The notes below the pieces were generated by a model. That model worked only from the letters and a program-made list of their open reading frames with translations. It was not told where the DNA came from and did not search any database. Below are positions 50,848 through 60,141 of a DNA stretch of 64,000 nt, in pieces. Every line of letters starts with the position of its first letter. Position 1 is the stretch's first letter. Source of the DNA: Saprospiraceae bacterium. Its GTDB lineage: Bacteria > Bacteroidota > Bacteroidia > Chitinophagales > Saprospiraceae. The DNA is taken from NCBI GenBank assembly GCA_028285085.1, contig JANQQI010000113.1, positions 62,001 to 126,000 on the forward strand, given 5' to 3'. The position numbers and the translations under genes were made by a program.

Positions 50848-51843
50848 ATGTCAAGGACACTTGCGGCAATAACTGGGGTGCAAGGATTCGTACCCGAAGA
50901 CGTTTTGACCAATGCCCAACTGGAAACTATGGTGGAGACTTCCGACGAGTGGATTACCTCTCGCACCGGCATCAAGAAGCGCCATATACTAAAAGGTGAA
51001 GGCCTGGCGGCTTCCGATATGGGTAAAGAAATGGTGGAGGGTTTGCTAAAAAAGACAAACACTTCTCCCGATGAGGTTGACCTTTTACTATGTGCAACAA
51101 TCACCGGTGATCGGGTTTTCCCGGATACCGCCAACACAATTTGTGATAAAGTAGGCATCAAAAATGCCTTCGGTTACGATATCAATGCTGCTTGTTCCGG
51201 CTTTCTATTCGCGCTAAGTACCGGTGCAAAATATGTAGAAACCGGCGCTCGCAAAAAGGTGATTGTTGTGGGGCTAGATGTGATGTCCTCTATTTTGGAC
51301 TATTCCGATCGTACGACCTGTGTCATTTTTGGTGATGGTGGTGGTGCCGTCATGCTCGAAGCTAGTGATGATGGCAACGGCTTGATCGATGAAGTACTTC
51401 GCGGCGATGGTAACGGGCGACACTTTCTGAATATGAAGGCTGGTGGTTCGCTCCACCCTACTTCCGCCGAAACGATTGCTAATAATGAACACTTTGTATA
51501 TCAAGAAGGACGTACCGTTTTCAAACACGCTGTTCGAGGCATGACCAATACGGTCAAAGAATTAATGGAACGTAATGGCTTGACCAATGACAGTATCGAC
51601 TGGCTCGTTCCTCACCAGGCCAATATTCGCATCATTCAATCGGTAGCGGATGCACTGGACTTTCCGATGGAAAAGGTGATGATCAACATCCACGAATACG
51701 GCAACACTACTGCCGGGACGCTACCGCTCTGCTTGTGGAATTACGAGGATCAACTCAAACCCGGCGACAATATTGTATTGACCGCTTTTGGAGGTGGATT
51801 CACCTGGGGAGCGACTTATTTGAAATGGGCTTATACTAAGTAA
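50848..51843 (+). CDS. fabH: Beta-ketoacyl-ACP synthase III
   Basis: 331 residues. FabH condenses acetyl-CoA (or a branched acyl-CoA) with malonyl-ACP to start fatty acid synthesis. The Cys-His-Asn triad is complete: Cys116 ('DINAACSGFLFAL'), His256 ('VPHQANIRI') and Asn286 ('NIHEYGNTTAGT'). Also typical are 'TSDEWITSRTGIKKRHI', 'FGDGGGAVML' and the C-terminal 'LTAFGGGFTWGATYLKW'. It heads the block fabH-efp-accB-accC, all on the plus strand. A 262-nt gap with its own -7 box separates it from efp. Confidence 0.95.
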   Translation: MSRTLAAITGVQGFVPEDVLTNAQLETMVETSDEWITSRTGIKKRHILKGEGLAASDMGKEMVEGLLKKTNTSPDEVDLLLCATITGDRVFPDTANTICDKVGIKNAFGYDINAACSGFLFALSTGAKYVETGARKKVIVVGLDVMSSILDYSDRTTCVIFGDGGGAVMLEASDDGNGLIDEVLRGDGNGRHFLNMKAGGSLHPTSAETIANNEHFVYQEGRTVFKHAVRGMTNTVKELMERNGLTNDSIDWLVPHQANIRIIQSVADALDFPMEKVMINIHEYGNTTAGTLPLCLWNYEDQLKPGDNIVLTAFGGGFTWGATYLKWAYTK

Positions 51844-51938
51844 GCCCTCGCTTTTTTAGGGCAGATATTATTTCCTATTTAGGGCTTTAGTTGGCAAAAC
51901 CGCATAGCATTAGGCCTTAAGAACTTCGTATTTTTTAA

Positions 51939-51946
51939 TATCTTTG
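51939..51946 (+). promoter_or_regulatory. -7 box (TATCTTTG) upstream of efp
   Basis: TATCTTTG fits TAnnTTTG and lies about 160 nt upstream of the efp start, giving a long leader that contains no obvious riboswitch. No clear -33 element at the ideal spacing. Confidence 0.5.
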
Positions 51947-52105
51947 CCCCGCTTTTGAACAATTAACTAACCCAAGTTGTGATCAATTAAGGGATCGCAG
52001 AAAATTTATGCAAAAAATCTTTGATTCGTCGCACAAATTTGATGCTAAGCGCTTCTTAAATCGGATTCCAACTTGTATTCATCAGGCATAACATAAGATT
52101 TAGAA

Positions 52106-52669
52106 ATGGCAGATACGTCAGATATCAGAAAAGGATTGTGCATTGAATTCAATCACGACACCTTTGCTATCGTTGAATTTCAGCACGTAAAACCAGGAAA
52201 AGGTGCAGCTTTCGTTCGCACAAAATTGAAAAGTGTTACCACCGGTCGCGTTATTGACCATACGTTCCCATCTGGTCACAAAATCAAAGAAGTACGGGTG
52301 GAGCGTCGCAAATTTCAATTCCTCTACAGTGATGATATGGGCTACCACTTCATGAATACCGAGGATTACGAGCAGGTGACCATCAACGAAAAAATGTTGG
52401 AAAATCCGAAACTGCTTAAGGAAAGTGAAAATGTTGATATCCTATACGATTCAGCAAAAGATATCCCTCTCACGCTTGAAATGCCACAATACGTCATTTT
52501 AGAAGTGACCTACACTGAGCCAGGTAATAAAGGGAATACAGCTTCGAGCAATACCCTCAAGCCTGCGACCATGGAAACCGGCGCAGAAGTGCGGGTTCCA
52601 CTTTTCATCAATATTGGTGATGTAATTAAGGTGGATACGGCTACTGGCGCTTACAAGGAACGCGTCTAA
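52106..52669 (+). CDS. efp: Translation elongation factor P
   Basis: 187 residues, standard length. The KOW-like domain I has 'TSDIRKGLCIEFNHDTFAIV' and the loop 'HVKPGKGAAFVRTKLKSVTT', whose tip Lys is the residue modified in some bacteria. Domains II and III are OB folds ('GYHFMNTEDYEQVTI', 'MPQYVILEVTYTEPG', 'GAEVRVPLFINIGDVIKVDT'). EF-P relieves ribosome stalling at proline runs. It lies between fabH and accB, a common Bacteroidota order. No epm modification gene is in the window. Confidence 0.96.
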   Translation: MADTSDIRKGLCIEFNHDTFAIVEFQHVKPGKGAAFVRTKLKSVTTGRVIDHTFPSGHKIKEVRVERRKFQFLYSDDMGYHFMNTEDYEQVTINEKMLENPKLLKESENVDILYDSAKDIPLTLEMPQYVILEVTYTEPGNKGNTASSNTLKPATMETGAEVRVPLFINIGDVIKVDTATGAYKERV

Positions 52670-52789
52670 GTCCCAGCTTAGAATCCCTGCCGGAAAAATT
52701 ATTTTTTTTGGCAACCGATTTTTCAGTATTTTCCTTTTCGGAAAAACAAAACCAAAGCAAGCATATTGCTGAAACCAAACTACACCCCT

Positions 52790-53341
52790 ATGGAATTTAA
52801 AGACATCCAGGAGCTCATTAAACTCATCAATAAATCAAATCTGACTGAGTTTAAAATGGAAGATGGTGATTTCAAATTATCTATTCGTACTAAAAAGTAC
52901 ACTAAGGGTAGATCATCAACCGTTGTGACCTCTCCTCAGCAAATTGTGCCGGTTCCCACAGCACCAATGGCACCAGTACAACAATCCTACGTTTCTCCTC
53001 CTCCCGCACCGGCTGCTCCGGCACCGGCGGCAACTAGTAGTGCAACGAACACAGATGCACCCACTAATAATGATAATAGTGGAGGAGACGAAGGCAATTA
53101 CATCGCCATTAAATCACCAATCGTCGGTACTTTCTACCGTTCTTCTTCTCCCGATAAGCCACCTTATCTTAAGGTAGGAGATACCGTTGAAGTGGGCAGT
53201 GTAGTTTGCATAGTTGAAGCCATGAAACTATTCAATGAAATTGAATCTGAAATCAGCGGAAAAGTGGTGAAGGTGATGGTTGACGATGCCTCTCCGGTTG
53301 AATACGATCAGGTTCTGTTCTTGGTAGACCCTAAGGGCTAA
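52790..53341 (+). CDS. accB: Biotin carboxyl carrier protein of acetyl-CoA carboxylase
   Basis: 183 residues from the ATG at 52790 ('MEFKDIQELIKLINKSN'); an upstream TTG at 52766 is not needed. An N-terminal dimerisation part is followed by a Pro/Ala-rich swinging linker (about 60-100) and a C-terminal biotinyl domain. The biotin attachment Lys146 lies in 'IVEAMKLFNEIESE'. It carries CO2 from AccC to the carboxyltransferase, making malonyl-CoA. accC follows after 40 nt, so the pair is co-transcribed. AccA and AccD are elsewhere. Confidence 0.95.
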   Translation: MEFKDIQELIKLINKSNLTEFKMEDGDFKLSIRTKKYTKGRSSTVVTSPQQIVPVPTAPMAPVQQSYVSPPPAPAAPAPAATSSATNTDAPTNNDNSGGDEGNYIAIKSPIVGTFYRSSSPDKPPYLKVGDTVEVGSVVCIVEAMKLFNEIESEISGKVVKVMVDDASPVEYDQVLFLVDPKG

Positions 53342-53381
53342 TTTAGCTCGCGGGGATTGACAATGGTAAAGTTCTATCCTT

Positions 53382-54740
53382 ATGCTCCAAACATTTAAGA
53401 AAATTCTCATCGCCAATCGTGGCGAGATTGCGCTGCGCATTATCCGGACTTGTAAAGAAATGGGTATTCAAACGGTGGCGGTATATTCTACTGCTGACCG
53501 TGAAAGCCTACACGTCCGTTTTGCTGACGAAGCTGTCTGTATTGGCCCGCCCTCTTCGGCTGAATCCTATTTGAGTATTCCGAAGATTATGGCGGCAGTA
53601 GAAATCACTAACGCTGATGCGATCCATCCAGGATACGGCTTTCTGGCAGAAAATGCTGATTTTGCTGAAGTATGCGCAGAATATGGTATTAAATTCATTG
53701 GCCCTACCCCAACGCAAATTCGCAAGATGGGTGATAAAATTACGGCCAAAGAAACCATGGTTAAAGCAGGTGTACCGGTTGTACCGGGCTCCGACGGCTT
53801 GCTCAAAGATTTGAAAAGTGGCTTGAAAATCGCCAAAGATATCGGCTACCCCGTCATCCTCAAAGCAACTGCCGGCGGTGGTGGTCGCGGAATGCGGATT
53901 GTGTGGAATCCAGATGAATTCGAAGACAACTGGATGAAAGCGCGCCAAGAGGCTAAAGCTGCTTTTGCGAACGACGGTATCTACGTCGAGAAATTCATCG
54001 AAGAGCCACGCCACATCGAGATTCAAATCGCCGGTGACCAATACGGCAAAGTCATTCACCTTTCTGAGCGGGACTGTTCCATTCAGCGACGTCATCAGAA
54101 ATTGGTAGAAGAATCGCCTTCTCCGTTTATTACCGATGAGCTGCGAGCAGCGATGGGTAAAGCGGCGATTCAAGCCGGTGAGGCCATCAATTACGAGGGG
54201 GTTGGTACAGTAGAGTTTTTGGTAGACAAACACCGTGAATTCTACTTTATGGAAATGAATACCCGTATTCAGGTAGAACATACAGTAACCGAGGAGGTGA
54301 TTGATCACGATTTGATCAAAGAACAAATTAAACTAGCCGCAGGTGATAAAATCACTGGCGACAATTATATTCCGGCGATGCACGCCATCGAGTGCCGCAT
54401 CAACGCTGAAGATCCGTTTAACGATTTTCGACCCAGTCCCGGAAAGATTACTTCATTCCATAGCTCGAAAGGACACGGTGTCCGAGTCGATACCCACGTT
54501 TACGCCGGCTACACGATTCCGCCTTATTATGATTCGATGATTGCGAAGCTCATTTGCCGCGCGCAAACCCGTGAGGAGTGCATCACCAAAATGGAACGTG
54601 CGCTGGACGAATTCATCGTCGAAGGTGTAAAAACAACGGTGCCTTTCCACCAGATGTTGATGAAAAATGAGCGTTTCCGCTCCGGTGACTTCCACACCGG
54701 TTTCCTCAACGAATGGGATTTTAAAGCGCAGAAAAAGTAA
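53382..54740 (+). CDS. accC: Biotin carboxylase subunit of acetyl-CoA carboxylase
   Basis: 452 residues, full length. ATP-grasp enzyme that carboxylates biotin on AccB. Landmarks: '[20 protein letters not shown]', '[17 protein letters not shown]', the glycine-rich ATP loop '[14 protein letters not shown]', '[20 protein letters not shown]', '[19 protein letters not shown]' and '[20 protein letters not shown]'. Co-transcribed with accB, and the operon ends in the terminator at 54774. Nothing unusual in sequence. Confidence 0.97.
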   Translation: MLQTFKKILIANRGEIALRIIRTCKEMGIQTVAVYSTADRESLHVRFADEAVCIGPPSSAESYLSIPKIMAAVEITNADAIHPGYGFLAENADFAEVCAEYGIKFIGPTPTQIRKMGDKITAKETMVKAGVPVVPGSDGLLKDLKSGLKIAKDIGYPVILKATAGGGGRGMRIVWNPDEFEDNWMKARQEAKAAFANDGIYVEKFIEEPRHIEIQIAGDQYGKVIHLSERDCSIQRRHQKLVEESPSPFITDELRAAMGKAAIQAGEAINYEGVGTVEFLVDKHREFYFMEMNTRIQVEHTVTEEVIDHDLIKEQIKLAAGDKITGDNYIPAMHAIECRINAEDPFNDFRPSPGKITSFHSSKGHGVRVDTHVYAGYTIPPYYDSMIAKLICRAQTREECITKMERALDEFIVEGVKTTVPFHQMLMKNERFRSGDFHTGFLNEWDFKAQKK

Positions 54741-54773
54741 TCTTACTTCAATCGACAATTTTACCTTACAATA

Positions 54774-54803
54774 GCCCCGTCATTACTTCGACGGGGCATT
54801 TTT
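54774..54803 (+). terminator. Terminator of the accBC operon
   Basis: Perfect 8-bp GC-rich stem GCCCCGTC (54774-54781) with GACGGGGC (54790-54797), 8-nt loop, followed by ATTTTTG. Confidence 0.9.
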
Positions 54804-54828
54804 GTATAACTTGCAGGGAAAGAAAGGC

Positions 54829-56643
54829 ATGAGCAATTTTCGCAAATTACTGTCCTACCTTAATAAGTATCGACTCAATGTCGGGTTGAATATCCTTTGC
54901 AACCTGCTCATGGCGCTGTTTACCGCAGTGAGTATTCCGGCAGTCATTCCTTTCTTACAAATCCTTTTTGACCAATCTCCTCCCATTATTGAGCGTCCTG
55001 AAGTCAACTCGCTAGATGATGCGGTGCAGTTTGGGAAATACTTATTCAGCCAATCACTGGTTGACAATGGAAAGGAACAAACCCTGATTTACGTTTGTGT
55101 TATTATCGTGGTCATCTATTTGCTGATCAACCTCTTTCGCTATCTATCGCTATTTTTCATGGCGCCCGTGCGGAATGGTATCGTCAGAGACATTCGCCAA
55201 CAGCTTTTCGATAAGCTGATGGTCCTACCGTTAAGTTACTTTTCCGAAGAGCGCAAAGGAGATTTGATGTCGCGGATCACCGCTGATGTACAGGAAATCG
55301 AGTGGAGTATCCTCAATGTTTTGGAAGCCCTGTTTCGCGAGCCCATTATCGTCGCCCTTTGCCTAGGTACGATGCTGTACATTAGTCCCTCGCTTACCCT
55401 CTTTGTTTTCATTCTCCTGCTTTTCACGGCAGTGATTATTGGCGGCATTGGGAAAACACTTAAGCGCAAATCCGCTCAGGTACAGAGCTTACTTGGGCAA
55501 ATTGTGAGTATTGTCGAAGAGGGCCTTTCCGGCCTGCGCATCATTCAAGGCTTCAACGCCGAGCAATACCAAAAAGACAAATTCGCTAAAGTCAACAACC
55601 AATATCGACGCCGATTAACACAAGTGTTTTGGCGACGCGATCTCTCCTCTCCGCTATCTGAGTTTTTGGGCGTAAGTGTGGTCGCGATCTTACTCTGGTA
55701 CGCTTCGCGCCTCGTTTTTGATGGTGCGATGGCACCTTCTACCCTCTTTGCCTACTTATTGGCCTTTTTCTATATCCTCAATCCCGCTAAATCCTTCTCT
55801 TCTGCCTATTACAATGTTCAAAAAGGATTAGCCGCCGTGGATCGCGTCAATCATATTCTCCAAGCCGAACAGCCGCTTAAAGAACAACCCAACGCCAAGT
55901 CCATTCAACATTTAAGCTCCGCCCTTGAGTATCGTAGCGTCCACTTCACCTATCCCGGAGGAGAGCAGGCCGTACTGGAAAACATTGATCTGCGTTTGGA
56001 AAAAGGACAGATTGTGGCATTGGTAGGTGCTTCTGGCGCTGGTAAATCAACTATGGCGGATTTGCTTCCACGCTTCTACGATGTCACGGATGGTGCGATC
56101 TTAATCGATGGCATTGATATTCGCGACTATCGCCTGCGTGATTTGCGACAATTGATGGGCATTGTTTCGCAGGAAGCCATCTTGTTTAATGACACGATTT
56201 ATAATAACATCGTTTTCGGCTTGGAAGGGGTAAGCGAAGCCGAAGTTATCCAAGCGGCCAAAGTCGCTAATGCTCACGAATTTATTCAGCAAACCGAGCA
56301 AGGTTATCAGACCAATATCGGTGACCGGGGGCAAAAGCTCAGTGGTGGACAACGGCAACGCCTGACGATCGCGCGCGCAATTCTCAAAAATCCACCGATC
56401 CTCATTTTAGATGAAGCCACTTCGGCGCTCGATTCAGAATCTGAGAAGCTGGTACAAGAGGCACTTTTCAAGTTGATGCAGAATCGTACCTCACTCGTCA
56501 TTGCCCACCGTTTGTCCACCATCCAACACGCCGACGAAATCATTGTCATGGACCAAGGACATATTGTGGAGCGGGGCAACCACCAGGATTTGCTAGCCAA
56601 AGATGGCGCTTATCGTCGTCTGGTGGATTTACAAGCTTTTTAG
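54829..56643 (+). CDS. MsbA-type ABC exporter (fused membrane and ATPase domains)
   Basis: 604 residues from the ATG at 54829, preceded by a purine-rich stretch; an upstream TTG at 54802 overlaps the terminator and is rejected. The N-terminal membrane domain has about six helices ('LNILCNLLMALFTAVSIPAV', 'VCVIIVVIYLLINLFRYL'). The nucleotide-binding domain has Walker A 'GASGAGKST', the Q loop 'MGIVSQEAILFNDTI', signature 'LSGGQRQRLTIARA', Walker B 'ILILDEATSALD' and the H loop 'VIAHRLSTI'. The arrangement suggests a homodimeric lipid or drug flippase such as MsbA, which moves lipid A precursors. Substrate not certain. Converges with the beta-helix gene, 18-nt gap. Confidence 0.9.
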   Translation: MSNFRKLLSYLNKYRLNVGLNILCNLLMALFTAVSIPAVIPFLQILFDQSPPIIERPEVNSLDDAVQFGKYLFSQSLVDNGKEQTLIYVCVIIVVIYLLINLFRYLSLFFMAPVRNGIVRDIRQQLFDKLMVLPLSYFSEERKGDLMSRITADVQEIEWSILNVLEALFREPIIVALCLGTMLYISPSLTLFVFILLLFTAVIIGGIGKTLKRKSAQVQSLLGQIVSIVEEGLSGLRIIQGFNAEQYQKDKFAKVNNQYRRRLTQVFWRRDLSSPLSEFLGVSVVAILLWYASRLVFDGAMAPSTLFAYLLAFFYILNPAKSFSSAYYNVQKGLAAVDRVNHILQAEQPLKEQPNAKSIQHLSSALEYRSVHFTYPGGEQAVLENIDLRLEKGQIVALVGASGAGKSTMADLLPRFYDVTDGAILIDGIDIRDYRLRDLRQLMGIVSQEAILFNDTIYNNIVFGLEGVSEAEVIQAAKVANAHEFIQQTEQGYQTNIGDRGQKLSGGQRQRLTIARAILKNPPILILDEATSALDSESEKLVQEALFKLMQNRTSLVIAHRLSTIQHADEIIVMDQGHIVERGNHQDLLAKDGAYRRLVDLQAF

Positions 56644-56661
56644 GTCTAGTAGTTAGTTCAC

Positions 56662-58440
56662 TCAATACTTCGCTCGGGCATTGGCCCAGCCAAAGGCATA
56701 AGGCTTACCTCTGGGCCAAGGGTCTCCAAAGGGCGTCGTGAACGCCTCACCAATAAACTCCAGCTTAACGCGCCGGGCTTTTACCTCGGGATCAAAAGTG
56801 AGTACCAGTGTCGCCGGCATTGCTCCCGTCTTACGCGAAATACTCGTGATCCCATCACCGCCGATTACTTTCCAATTACCCTGCGGACCAAAGAGTGCAA
56901 AAGTAAGTGTGCTGTCTTCAACCTGTCGCAAACGGGCCAAAGGATAAGTAAAATCATAAGGGCCCCATTCCGTTATGAACAAATGCTCATAGTCCGTCGC
57001 ATGATTAATTTCCGGCAGATTTTTACTCGTAGCAAACTCAACCTGATACGGGGCAGTCGCTTCGAGAATACGCAAGTCCACGGTTTTTCGAAACTTATCC
57101 CTCGTTTTTTGAATCATAAAATTGTAGTTCTTGCTCAGATTTGTGTTATTCGATTCTTCCGTTCTCCAATCTCTTCCCAAAGTCTCATTGCGCATTACGA
57201 CGGCGCTATCGGTTGATTGTAAATCAATGAACAAGCCAACGCTGTCAAAAAAATTCTGGCTGATTTCAATACTTTGGTTCACATCTCGAACGCCATCGCG
57301 CACCAGCAGCTTAGTTCGTATCCCGGTTTGTGTCCCGTAGAAATAGTTATGATTGATCAAATCCCTTTCTGCCTCAGCCATTTCAATGCCCGTTTGGCCA
57401 CCCTGTAGATAATTGCCAATAATTTTATGTCGGCGGGGTCGAAATAAGCCCATCCCAAATTCTTGGGCCTGAATATCATTTTGAATTATGATATCCTCTT
57501 CTGACAAAAAACTAATAATACCACTTCCGGTTAAGTGGTGTAATTGATTAGCGTAGATCAAATTTCGTTTGCAGACAGTGCTTTCGTAACGATCTTCATC
57601 TTCTTGCGACAAGCTATAGATCGACCAAATACCATCATTGCCTAAGGTGATACTATTGAACAAGATTTGATTATCGTTTGCTTGATTAGACAAGTAAATT
57701 CCCATCGCGGCGCCCTTCTGTTGATAAAACCCAGGGCTGTAACTACGTGCGATACAGTCGAGCACATTATGAGCAATGGTATTGTTGGAGGCAGCGAAAA
57801 GGCCAATACCTAAGGCAGAATTATACCGAAAGTCATTACTGACTACGGTGACGTGCTGGCAACTATCCAAAATGAGTGCCTGTTGGCCGTAGCGACAGCG
57901 ATTGCCGGTGACCAGAGCGTCGCGACAGTTTTGCAAATAAATAGCTGTTCCCGATTTTTGCCAGCGATCCTGTTCCAGAAAAACATCGAGGTTATCCTCT
58001 CTCGCATAGGTTTGCTCGGTGCTATATAATCGTTGTTTGTAGTTATAACTCAAATCGCAGTCTATGAGTCGGAGACTATCTACATTCTCAGCGTAGATCC
58101 CAATGCGATACCCGCGGATATTGCCGTTCCGAATCGTTACATTTTTCGAATTGGAAATTTTGATCCCAATGCCACGATATTGATCCGGGGCTTGGCCTAC
58201 GGTATCGCCTCGTAGAAAGACTTCTGCCAGATCAAGATCAATGAAGTCACCACTTAGCAAAATTGCTGCTTGTTCTTCCTCAACAGCTAAATAATGCATT
58301 CCTGTTTGTAGTGTCGTATTCACCTTGATCTGCATCCCCACTTGAGGCTTTTGGGGACCGGATGGACCGCAGGCCATTATTAGAGATAATACAATTAGTC
58401 CGAGACTAAAACGAAAAAAGTGAGCATCCAAAAACAGCAT
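56662..58440 (-). CDS. Right-handed beta-helix (NosD/CASH-type) lipoprotein
   Basis: 592 residues from the ATG at 58440, which gives a lipoprotein signal with Cys24 ('FSLGLIVLSLIMACG'); the frame runs open to 58575, but that part lacks a signal and overlaps the divergent promoter. Residues ~80-400 form parallel beta-helix rungs ('NVTIRNGNIRGYRIGIYAEN', 'GTAIYLQNCRDALVTGN', 'HVTVVSNDFRYNSALGIGLF', 'TIAHNVLDCIARSY'). The C-terminal ~170 residues are beta-rich ('EWGPYDFTYPLARLRQVEDS'). CASH-domain helices bind or cleave polysaccharides; no catalytic Asp cluster can be assigned. It is anchored in the envelope, 78 nt from the divergent TonB-domain gene. Confidence 0.83.
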   Translation of the reverse strand: MLFLDAHFFRFSLGLIVLSLIMACGPSGPQKPQVGMQIKVNTTLQTGMHYLAVEEEQAAILLSGDFIDLDLAEVFLRGDTVGQAPDQYRGIGIKISNSKNVTIRNGNIRGYRIGIYAENVDSLRLIDCDLSYNYKQRLYSTEQTYAREDNLDVFLEQDRWQKSGTAIYLQNCRDALVTGNRCRYGQQALILDSCQHVTVVSNDFRYNSALGIGLFAASNNTIAHNVLDCIARSYSPGFYQQKGAAMGIYLSNQANDNQILFNSITLGNDGIWSIYSLSQEDEDRYESTVCKRNLIYANQLHHLTGSGIISFLSEEDIIIQNDIQAQEFGMGLFRPRRHKIIGNYLQGGQTGIEMAEAERDLINHNYFYGTQTGIRTKLLVRDGVRDVNQSIEISQNFFDSVGLFIDLQSTDSAVVMRNETLGRDWRTEESNNTNLSKNYNFMIQKTRDKFRKTVDLRILEATAPYQVEFATSKNLPEINHATDYEHLFITEWGPYDFTYPLARLRQVEDSTLTFALFGPQGNWKVIGGDGITSISRKTGAMPATLVLTFDPEVKARRVKLEFIGEAFTTPFGDPWPRGKPYAFGWANARAKY

Positions 58441-58487
58441 TTCCTCAAGGATAAGAGTTATGAAAGGGTAGAATTGTGAAATAAGCG

Positions 58488-58495
58488 TATTTTTG
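58488..58495 (+). promoter_or_regulatory. -7 box (TATTTTTG) upstream of the TonB-domain gene
   Basis: TATTTTTG fits TAnnTTTG and ends 23 nt before the ATG at 58519, in the short gap between divergent genes. Confidence 0.5.
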
Positions 58496-58518
58496 TCAAA
58501 GAAACAAACAACTATAAG

Positions 58519-59601
58519 ATGAGATACTGGATCGTTTTGGTGCTTTTGGGAATCGTGCAACTGGGAATTAGTCAATCAAATGCTCAAGAAGACCCTATTT
58601 ATACGGTGGCGGATGAAATGCCACGCTTTCCGGCTTGTGAACAGCTAGAAGGTACTTTGCAAGAAAAATCAGATTGTGCGAATACTGAGCTGATGCGCTT
58701 TGTAGCAGCAAATGTGGTTTATCCAGATTCCGCCAGATTACTGGGCCTCGAAGGTAAAGTTGTAGTCCGATTTGTGGTAGAAAAGAATGGTAGTGTTAGT
58801 AAAGCTGAAGTTTTGCGTGACATTGGTGGAGGCTGTGGCGATGAAGTCCTGCGGGTGATTAATGCCATGAACGAAGTACCCATCCCCTGGGTGCCAGGCA
58901 TCAAAGCGGGCGAGCCAGTCCGTACTTACTTCAATATGGCTGTTCCCTTTAAGCTCCAAGAGCCGGAACCCGAGCCCGATTTCATCCTTTTCGATGGTGA
59001 TTCACTCTGGGTAAAATATGATACCCCACTCGCCTATGAGGGGGGCGAAGAGGCGCTGACCGCCTTTGTAAAAGAAAACACGCCCTATTCTGAAAGCGGT
59101 GAAGCGGACTGCATCATCGGTGAGATCGAAGTTAATCTGATGGTTCGGGCTGATGCCAGCATTAAGGTATTAGAAGTCTCTGATTTTAGTAATCTGGGCG
59201 TTGGCTTTCAGTTTGATGCCATCAGCACTGCCAAGAAGACCATGGGCAAATGGACACCAGCGGTATTCCAGGGTCGCCCGGTCAATGCTAATTATCTGGT
59301 ACGGGTACCTTTTATCCCCGAAAGCAGCGGCTGCGCTCAGAAACGACAAGATTTTGAAAGCGCGAAAACGCTTATCGAAGAAGGCATTACACTATACGAT
59401 GCTGAAGATCAAAATTTGGCTATTGAAAAATTTAGCGCTGCCATTGCGCTCTTCCCGGACAATGCCGAGTATCTCGCACTCCGCGCTCAAGCTTATCTCG
59501 ATTCTCAGATGATGGATGAAGCTTGTGCTGATTTGACTAAAGTAAAGGAGATTATGCTTGTGAGTTGGTACGATCAGTTGTTGCCATTTATTTGTAAATA
59601 A
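58519..59601 (+). CDS. TonB C-terminal domain protein (two TonB_C copies) with TPR tail
   Basis: 360 residues. Signal peptide about 1-22 ('WIVLVLLGIVQLGISQSNAQ'). The first TonB_C-like domain (about 50-150) has 'FVAANVVYPDSARLLGLEGK', 'VVVRFVVEKNGSVSKAEVLR' and 'FNMAVPFKL'. The second (about 165-272) is more diverged ('VNLMVRADASIKVLEVSDFS', 'NYLVRVPFIPE'). A C-terminal TPR pair follows ('GITLYDAEDQNLAIEKFSAA', 'YLALRAQAYLDSQMMDEACA'). True TonB spans the inner membrane to energise outer-membrane receptors; here the N-terminus looks cleavable, so this may be a periplasmic relative rather than an energy transducer. No ExbB/ExbD nearby. Confidence 0.82.
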   Translation: MRYWIVLVLLGIVQLGISQSNAQEDPIYTVADEMPRFPACEQLEGTLQEKSDCANTELMRFVAANVVYPDSARLLGLEGKVVVRFVVEKNGSVSKAEVLRDIGGGCGDEVLRVINAMNEVPIPWVPGIKAGEPVRTYFNMAVPFKLQEPEPEPDFILFDGDSLWVKYDTPLAYEGGEEALTAFVKENTPYSESGEADCIIGEIEVNLMVRADASIKVLEVSDFSNLGVGFQFDAISTAKKTMGKWTPAVFQGRPVNANYLVRVPFIPESSGCAQKRQDFESAKTLIEEGITLYDAEDQNLAIEKFSAAIALFPDNAEYLALRAQAYLDSQMMDEACADLTKVKEIMLVSWYDQLLPFICK

Positions 59602-60141
59602 TACCATATTTCAAAGGTTTTCCACGGAGTGTTTAAGACGCTGGCATTTAAAATCTGTTACTTTTTCCTTCAGCTGAAAAAGTAACCAAAAAAGCCGCAA
59701 CTCAGATTTTTTGACTAAAATTTAATGCGCTTCCCGCGAACTTTCCAAGGTCAGCAAAATAGCGATGCTATTTTACTTCTGGAAAGTTCAGAAAGATGAG
59801 CCCTCCCGCCATTAAATTTTTAAACGTCAAAATGCCAAGTCATTACTATGATTACTCATATTGACTAGTCTTAAAAGGCCTTATCCTCTGCATCCAATTA
59901 AGGATCAAGGAAATTCACTATCAACCTCATCTTTGTCCTTTCTGAAAACCGATCCTCATATTTTACAATAAATTAATATTCTCTTCTTTCCCCTTGCGGC
60001 TCTAAATCCGAGTCGCTTCAATTTCTGCAAACTAGCAGTCAATTCAATACTTCACGGCAAATGCAAAATGAACAGCTTAACGCCATTGCTGTTTCACTAT
60101 TGTTATTAAAACAAAATTCAAAAAACTAAAAGCCTAAAATC
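59602..60141. other. Long intergenic region carrying a nested inverted-repeat element
   Basis: Of about 540 bases, 59657-59822 hold the strong inverted repeats listed separately. From 59830 to 60141 the sequence is AT-rich leader DNA of the DUF4397 gene with no recognised promoter box or ORF. Confidence 0.5.
59657..59820. repeat. Nested inverted-repeat element (candidate dispersed repeat or structured RNA)
   Basis: First a hairpin GTTACTTTTTC (59657-59667) with GAAAAAGTAAC (59676-59686), 8-nt loop. Then three nested pairs share one axis: AAAATTTAATG (59717-59727)/CATTAAATTTT (59810-59820), GAACTTTCCA (59738-59747)/TGGAAAGTTC (59780-59789) and AAAATAGC (59756-59763)/GCTATTTT (59767-59774). 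All arms are perfect. No ORF explains them. Confidence 0.7.

Noticed and set aside
58441-58575. Longer start for the beta-helix lipoprotein
   Set aside because: It would bury the lipoprotein signal inside the protein and overlap the divergent gene and its promoter.
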